DNA from: Bacillota bacterium | Lineage (GTDB): Bacteria > Bacillota_E > Sulfobacillia > Sulfobacillales > Sulfobacillaceae | Assembly (NCBI GenBank): GCA_021802375.1 | Contig: JAKAAL010000078.1 | Span: 1-10,632 of the forward strand | DNA: 10,632 nucleotides | Reading direction: 5' to 3' | Shown here: positions 7,915 to 10,632 of the stretch, in pieces | Numbering within the stretch: the stretch's first letter is position 1 | Layout of the letters: every line of letters starts with the position of its first letter | The notes under the pieces: model-generated | The model's database searches: none | Seen by the model: the letters and a program-made list of their open reading frames with translations, nothing else | Told to the model about the DNA's origin: nothing | Made by a program: the position numbers and the translations under genes

Positions 7915-8399
7915 GATAGAGCTCGGGCGGTGGGGAGGGCTCGAGCTCCGAAGTGCCAGCTGGCCCATCCCAAGAGCCCGGTGCCTGCCAGCAACGCATA
8001 GACCAGGTACGGCGAGGGGCCGTGCAAGGGTAGCAGCGTGCTCTGCACGGCGATATGGAGGAGCCAGAAGACGCCACTCGCTATCCGCCGGCGCATTAGA
8101 GGATGGGGCAGACTGGTGCCCACCGCCAGCGCGACCCACAAGCTGACATCCGTCCCATCGGATACCACCGTGATCAGGAACAGGGCCAGAGCTAAGAGGA
8201 TCCAGAGTGCCCGGCGGCTCTTCTCCCCAGCCTGCCACAGCAGCAATCCCGCAGTGCAGGCGGCAGCAATCGCGTAAGGGGCCCAAAAGACGGCTGGCCA
8301 GGGACCGTGCACGAGACGTCCGAGATTCGCCAGGTCCGCGGCGAGGGCCAGAAGCATCAGCCCGAAGGCCCAGCGGGGCTTGCGGTTAGTTGTGGACAA
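7911..8399 (-). CDS. Small polytopic membrane protein, family unknown
   Basis: A 162-residue protein with about six hydrophobic segments, near residues 11-30, 36-56, 64-80, 84-98, 106-125 and 131-148. Arginine/lysine-rich turns (GEKSRRAL, MRRRIAS) probably face the cytoplasm. I recognise no family motif. The start is TTG at 8399: AAAGGA lies about ten bases upstream, and no ATG or GTG start in this frame lies just upstream. This start overlaps the end of the exported-protein gene by 14 bases. An ATG at residue 15 is an alternative but would cut into the first membrane segment. The stop overlaps the NmrA-like gene by ATGA. The two overlaps make this a translationally coupled three-gene set. 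A role in anchoring or transport for its partners is possible but not shown by the sequence. Confidence 0.72.
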   Translation of the reverse strand: MSTTNRKPRWAFGLMLLALAADLANLGRLVHGPWPAVFWAPYAIAAACTAGLLLWQAGEKSRRALWILLALALFLITVVSDGTDVSLWVALAVGTSLPHPLMRRRIASGVFWLLHIAVQSTLLPLHGPSPYLVYALLAGTGLLGWASWHFGARALPTARALS

Positions 8400-9186
8400 T
8401 TTGCCACCATCCTTTCAGAAGCATCGCATCCGGACCCGACGCCCAGGTGTGGGCAAAGCCGGTCACCGAGCCGTTGCCGTGGGCTATCACCAGATTGTCG
8501 TCCCAGTGAATCGCGCTGTTGCCCCAGTATGGGGCGACTTCGGTGGCATTGGTCCAGCCCGCGACCACTGACCCGCTCCGGGTTTGCCCGTGCATTTCCT
8601 CCAGAAAATAATCGCCGTCTGGGAACGGGGCGGCCTGCCACTGCCAACTGTGCGCGGAGACGACATCACTTCCATTATAGGTAAAACTGATAAAATCCCA
8701 CACGATGCCGACGGTGATGCCCAAAAAATCATTCCAGCCCGTCTCGCAATAGGCGCTGTTGACGCTGCCGTCCCCACCGGACCCCGGCGGCTGGATCATA
8801 TCAGGCGCGATGCCCAGAGCGCTTGCAGGCGGGGTGGCGGCGGAGAGCGCGCCCGTTTCGGGCGTGCCGACCTCGACCAACACCGTATGCGCCTGGGTAT
8901 TGGCGGCGACTTCTTTCGCGGCCACGGTCTGGCCTGGTGCGGCGGTCAGGGTCAGCGGCGGCAGGGCCGATCCCGCAGGCAGGGTGACTTGATAATAATG
9001 GGCATCGGTCAGCGCGAGAAAATTATTGGAAGCGGCCGGCAGGCGCACGGTGGCCGCGTAGCGGGCCGGATCGGCCATGGGGCGGACCGGCCCCGACACT
9101 CCCCAGGCTGCTGGAGTGGTGGAGCGCATGGCCGGCGCGTGCATGCTCTGCAAAGACGCGGCGATGGTGAGAGCGATGAGACTCAT
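8386..9186 (-). CDS. Putative exported protein of unknown function
   Basis: A 266-residue protein starting at ATG 9186, chosen because AAAGGAGGG lies about ten bases upstream. A longer frame to 9300 has no such site and runs through the regulatory elements. The N-terminus is hydrophobic (LIALTIAASL) and followed by a small-residue stretch near HAPA, so a signal peptide is plausible, although no positive charge precedes the core. Residues about 30-140 are Ala/Thr/Pro-rich and strand-like, with no charged clusters. Residues 145-266 form a Trp- and Gly-rich domain: YCETGWNDFLG, HSWQWQ, GYF-like DGDYFLEEMHG, GWTNATE, YWGNSAIHWDD and LKGWWQIVHN. Cys147 is the only cysteine. The aromatic/Gly pattern suggests a beta-sandwich. 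I considered G1-type acid peptidases because of the beta-rich, Trp-rich look, but I cannot identify their catalytic Gln/Glu pair. It heads the operon with the membrane and NmrA-like genes. Confidence 0.72.
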   Translation of the reverse strand: MSLIALTIAASLQSMHAPAMRSTTPAAWGVSGPVRPMADPARYAATVRLPAASNNFLALTDAHYYQVTLPAGSALPPLTLTAAPGQTVAAKEVAANTQAHTVLVEVGTPETGALSAATPPASALGIAPDMIQPPGSGGDGSVNSAYCETGWNDFLGITVGIVWDFISFTYNGSDVVSAHSWQWQAAPFPDGDYFLEEMHGQTRSGSVVAGWTNATEVAPYWGNSAIHWDDNLVIAHGNGSVTGFAHTWASGPDAMLLKGWWQIVHN

Positions 9187-9238
9187 GGTCAGCGGACCCT
9201 CCTTTCGCTGGGCTAACTCGGTCCAACACGGATAGTAT

Positions 9239-9249
9239 GGGGGTATCCC
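9239..9249. promoter_or_regulatory. GGRGTATYCC box next to the exported-protein promoter
   Basis: GGGGTATCCC at 9240-9249 is a near-perfect inverted repeat (GGG, TAT core, CCC). On the - strand it lies directly ahead of TACTAT (9233-9238), a possible -10 with no matching -35. That layout is what an activator site replacing the -35 would look like, but the promoter itself is a weak call. Confidence 0.45.
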
Positions 9250-9265
9250 AACTCGGCACGTAAGG

Positions 9266-9287
9266 GGGAGATTGCGGGGTATCCCGG
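9266..9287. promoter_or_regulatory. Shared 22-bp element, copy A
   Basis: GGGAGAT, six bases, then GTATCCCGG. All 16 fixed positions recur with the same spacing at 10504-10525. It lies 80-100 bases upstream of the exported-protein ATG. The flanking sequence is also similar (GGGGGAGATTGCGGGG at 9264-9279 against GGGGGAGATTCAGGGG at 10468-10483), and a decayed box, GGGATATTTCC, follows at 9288-9298. It is likely an operator for one regulator acting on both operons. Confidence 0.55.
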
Positions 9288-9322
9288 GGGATATTTCCAA
9301 GAATGCCGCATGCCTCGCCCCC

Positions 9323-10123
9323 TTACGGCAACTCCTGGCGACTTTTCACCCCGTATTTTTTATAAATGCTCTTGACATGGGTTTTGACGGTGCCGTATTC
9401 AATGGTGCATTCCTCCGCAATCTCCGCCAGCGTATTGCCCTGCTTCAGCAGGGCGTAGACTTCCCGTTCGCGCTGGGTCAGCGGGATAGCCACGCGGGGA
9501 GGCTCCTGGTCCGCCGGAGGTTCCGCAGATGCGGCCGTCTCTTGCTGGCCCATGGCCGGTGGCGCGCTGGGCTCCGCGCCGGAAAGGGCCGGCGTGGGCA
9601 GGCGCTTATTCTGCAGGACCGTCACGGCCGAGGGGATGATGCCGAGGATCAAGGTGGAAGCCATCCAAAAGATGAGGAGCGCCGGGGAAAAGGCGGCGTG
9701 GCCGATGGTGCGCTGGTACAGCCAGGTGACGAGCAGGAGGCACTCCCCGCTCAGCAGACCGAAAATGCCCCCCACCCAGTCCCAGTACCCCCATCCTTCG
9801 AAGGCCAGCAGCGGTAGGAAAACCGGCGCGTCGGTATTGGCGGGATAGGCGAATTCCAGCAAGATGAGCGCCGTAATCAGCACATCCAATCCCAGAGAAA
9901 ACAGACTGAACAGGGTGCCCCAGCGGGCAAAAGACACGAGGCGGGCGGCAATCAGCAGAATCAGGTCATAGACGGTGAGAAAGATGACGAGAGGCCAGCC
10001 GACCGGTAGCGGCACGTGATAGGCGGGAGCCTCCCACACGACCCAGGCAATGACGGCGGCCAGCACCAGCCGCAAGGCGCCGAAAAAGTAGAAGACCCCC
10101 GCCGAGGGGGTGGCATTGCGCAT
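9323..10123 (-). CDS. Membrane-anchored LuxR-type transcriptional regulator
   Basis: A 266-residue protein. The N-terminal 170 residues hold about five or six hydrophobic segments (near 11-30, 42-62, 70-92, 98-110, 116-136 and 146-170), with no receiver, PAS or kinase motif. Residues 172-214 are a Pro/Ala/Glu-rich linker. Residues 215-266 form a LuxR/GerE helix-turn-helix: LTQREREVYALLKQGNT, then AEIAEE, then the recognition helix TVKTHVKSIYKKYGV. This makes it a one-component regulator that senses something in or at the membrane and binds DNA from there. The start is ATG 10123, with GGGGAGGAG about eight bases upstream; the longer frame to 10279 overlaps the RHH gene and is not credible. It lies 44 bases after the RHH gene, in the same operon. 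A natural target is the GGRGTATYCC/22-bp element found upstream of both right-hand units. Confidence 0.85.
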   Translation of the reverse strand: MRNATPSAGVFYFFGALRLVLAAVIAWVVWEAPAYHVPLPVGWPLVIFLTVYDLILLIAARLVSFARWGTLFSLFSLGLDVLITALILLEFAYPANTDAPVFLPLLAFEGWGYWDWVGGIFGLLSGECLLLVTWLYQRTIGHAAFSPALLIFWMASTLILGIIPSAVTVLQNKRLPTPALSGAEPSAPPAMGQQETAASAEPPADQEPPRVAIPLTQREREVYALLKQGNTLAEIAEECTIEYGTVKTHVKSIYKKYGVKSRQELP

Positions 10124-10167
10124 ATCTCTCACTCCTCCCCAGGTGTGTACGGTCCCCTCCGGATCCC

Positions 10168-10350
10168 TCACACCCCGCTTGGCCCCTCGGCCGGCAAAGG
10201 TGAAGTTCTGAGGGTGTGATAATACTGCGCGATGGCTTCGGCCACCAGGTCGCTCTTCTGGCGGCCGGTGTCCCGCCACAGCGTGCGCAGCTGCTCATAG
10301 CATTCGGGGGTGACATAGAGAGAAATGCGGGCGGTTTTGGCGTGGGGCAT
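10168..10350 (-). CDS. Ribbon-helix-helix DNA-binding protein (CopG/Arc type)
   Basis: A 60-residue protein. Residues 7-13 (ARISLYV) form the DNA-contacting strand, residues 15-28 (ECYEQLRTLWRDTG) the first helix, and residues 31-46 (QKSDLVAEAIAQYYHT) the second. The Pro/Gly-rich tail has no toxin- or antitoxin-like extension. The start is ATG 10350, because GGAGGA lies about ten bases upstream; ATGs at 10368 and 10374 in the same frame lie on or before that site. It is the first gene of the RHH-LuxR operon. Proteins of this size commonly repress their own promoter as dimers. A palindrome-rich tract (10401-10420) lies where a repressor would block the promoter. No toxin gene follows, so a toxin-antitoxin reading is not supported. 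Confidence 0.82.
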   Translation of the reverse strand: MPHAKTARISLYVTPECYEQLRTLWRDTGRQKSDLVAEAIAQYYHTLRTSPLPAEGPSGV

Positions 10351-10386
10351 CGTGTCACGTTCCTCCATTCCCAAGAATTTGAGCGA

Positions 10387-10395
10387 ATTATATCA
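10387..10395 (-). promoter_or_regulatory. Extended -10 promoter of the RHH-LuxR operon
   Basis: On the - strand TGATATAAT is a perfect TG-N-TATAAT extended -10 for the housekeeping sigma factor. Transcription would start near 10380, giving a leader of about 30 bases to the RHH start. There is no recognisable -35, as is usual for extended -10 promoters; that space is filled by the alternating palindromes at 10401-10420. Confidence 0.65.
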
Positions 10396-10400
10396 CAAGG

Positions 10401-10420
10401 ACGCGCGCGTGTGTGCGCAC
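10401..10420. promoter_or_regulatory. Twin palindromes at the -35 position; candidate RHH operator
   Basis: ACGCGCGCGT (10401-10410) is a perfect ten-base palindrome and GTGCGCAC (10413-10420) a perfect eight-base one. Together they make 20 bases of strict purine-pyrimidine alternation, at about -21 to -40 of the predicted start. A dimeric RHH repressor could bind here; such a tract can also adopt Z-DNA under supercoiling. Confidence 0.4.
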
Positions 10421-10457
10421 TGTTTCCAATAAACACAAAATATTCCATTAAAATCTT

Positions 10458-10484
10458 GGGGTGGGAGGGGGGAGATTCAGGGGG
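10458..10484 (+). other. Possible G-quadruplex motif
   Basis: Four G-runs on the + strand (10458-10461, 10463-10465, 10467-10472, 10480-10484) with loops of 1, 1 and 7 bases meet the usual G3+N1-7 pattern. It lies upstream of the RHH promoter, so it would not be in that transcript. The same GGGGGAGATT core occurs at 9264, so part of it may simply be the shared regulatory element. Confidence 0.35.
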
Positions 10485-10491
10485 AAGCCCC

Positions 10492-10501
10492 GGAGTATTC
10501 C
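10492..10501. promoter_or_regulatory. GGRGTATYCC box upstream of the RHH-LuxR operon
   Basis: GGAGTATTCC, inside the larger imperfect palindrome CGGAGTATTCCG (10491-10502). It lies 22 bases from the next copy (10514-10523), about 100 bases upstream of the extended -10. Confidence 0.45.
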
Positions 10502-10503
10502 GT

Positions 10504-10525
10504 GGGAGATAGGGGAGTATCCCGG
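10504..10525. promoter_or_regulatory. Shared 22-bp element, copy B
   Basis: GGGAGAT, six bases, then GTATCCCGG, matching copy A (9266-9287) at all 16 fixed positions with identical spacing. It contains the fourth GGRGTATYCC box (10514-10523). A reversed GGGAGAT lies nearby at 10551-10557. It is about 110-140 bases upstream of the predicted RHH promoter, so it could act at a distance or serve a promoter not visible here. Confidence 0.5.
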
Positions 10526-10556
10526 AATAGACTCCGGAGCCAACGCAAAAATCTCC

Positions 10557-10632
10557 CTAGGCAGCAGCAGGATGACGTCTTAAGGTGAAGGCAAGCCGGT
10601 GGCGGCCGGCGGGTTCGCGGAATCGGGACTGC
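10557..10632 (-). CDS. Possible 3' end of a further - strand gene
   Basis: From the right edge an open frame reads about 24 codons to a TAG at 10557-10559 and ends in FTLRRHPAAA. Many of its codons end in G or C, as in the neighbouring genes, but the fragment is too short to prove coding. The stretch 10375-10556 between it and the RHH gene contains only the regulatory elements listed separately. Confidence 0.2.
   Translation of the reverse strand, partial: QSRFREPAGRHRLAFTLRRHPAAA

Noticed and set aside
7915..8286. N-terminal extension of the NmrA-like protein to 424 residues
   Set aside because: The extra 124 residues lie over the membrane-protein gene in a different frame; the Rossmann fold begins right after ATG 7914, which overlaps the preceding stop.
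8584..9216. Long + strand open frame opposite the exported-protein gene
   Set aside because: Gly/Arg-rich translation typical of the antisense of a GC-rich gene; no ribosome-binding site or known motif.
9187..9300. Longer start for the exported protein
   Set aside because: The added codons cross the GTATCCC boxes and the AAAGGAGGG ribosome-binding site points to ATG 9186.
10168..10350. RHH gene as an antitoxin
   Set aside because: The next gene is a membrane LuxR regulator, and no small toxin-like gene is adjacent.
1..10632. CRISPR arrays, tRNA or rRNA genes
   Set aside because: No spaced direct repeats of CRISPR size, no cloverleaf with a T-loop signature and no rRNA-like blocks were seen.

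Overview
The window looks like chromosomal DNA of a Gram-positive bacterium, probably Bacillota. The reasons are strong purine-rich ribosome-binding sites, two TTG starts backed by such sites or by overlap, and a LuxR/RHH regulatory style. A Sulfobacillus-like host is my guess from general resemblance only. By eye the left and middle parts run near 48-55% GC and the right third near 62-65%, so the window seems to join two blocks of different history.

Left block (1-2525, + strand): the 3' end of a tightly coupled phage-defence operon. The last codons of an unidentified gene overlap a PglZ-family gene by ATGA. PglZ in turn overlaps by ATGA a 231-residue protein with a winged-helix core. The order pglZ followed by a small helical/winged-helix gene matches the end of BREX type 3 operons (pglZ-brxA), so I read gene 2 as BrxA-like by position and predicted fold, not by clear sequence identity.

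Middle (2526-3204): 679 bases without a convincing gene. Its centre matches the late domain I to domain III part of group IIA (Ll.LtrB-like) introns, but there is no reverse transcriptase and no recognisable domain V. It is followed by about 300 bases of unexplained sequence with small hairpins. Then comes a single large gene (3205-6978, TTG start) for a 1257-residue protein of unknown type. Its C-terminus carries a PD-(D/E)XK nuclease signature, which suits a defence or anti-mobile-element effector.

Right block (7012-10350, all - strand, convergent with the nuclease gene): two transcription units. The upstream unit encodes a ribbon-helix-helix protein and a membrane-anchored LuxR-type regulator. 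The downstream unit encodes an exported orphan protein, a small polytopic membrane protein and an NmrA-like NAD(P)-binding protein, joined by overlapping stops and starts. Both units have the same 22-bp element, GGGAGAT-N6-GTATCCCGG, upstream, together with extra GGRGTATYCC boxes. This suggests one regulator controls both units, most simply the LuxR- or RHH-type protein encoded here. The right edge (10536-10632) may hold the end of another - strand gene.

The most interesting items are the PglZ/BrxA-like pair next to a giant nuclease across a gutted group II intron, and the shared regulatory element in the right block.
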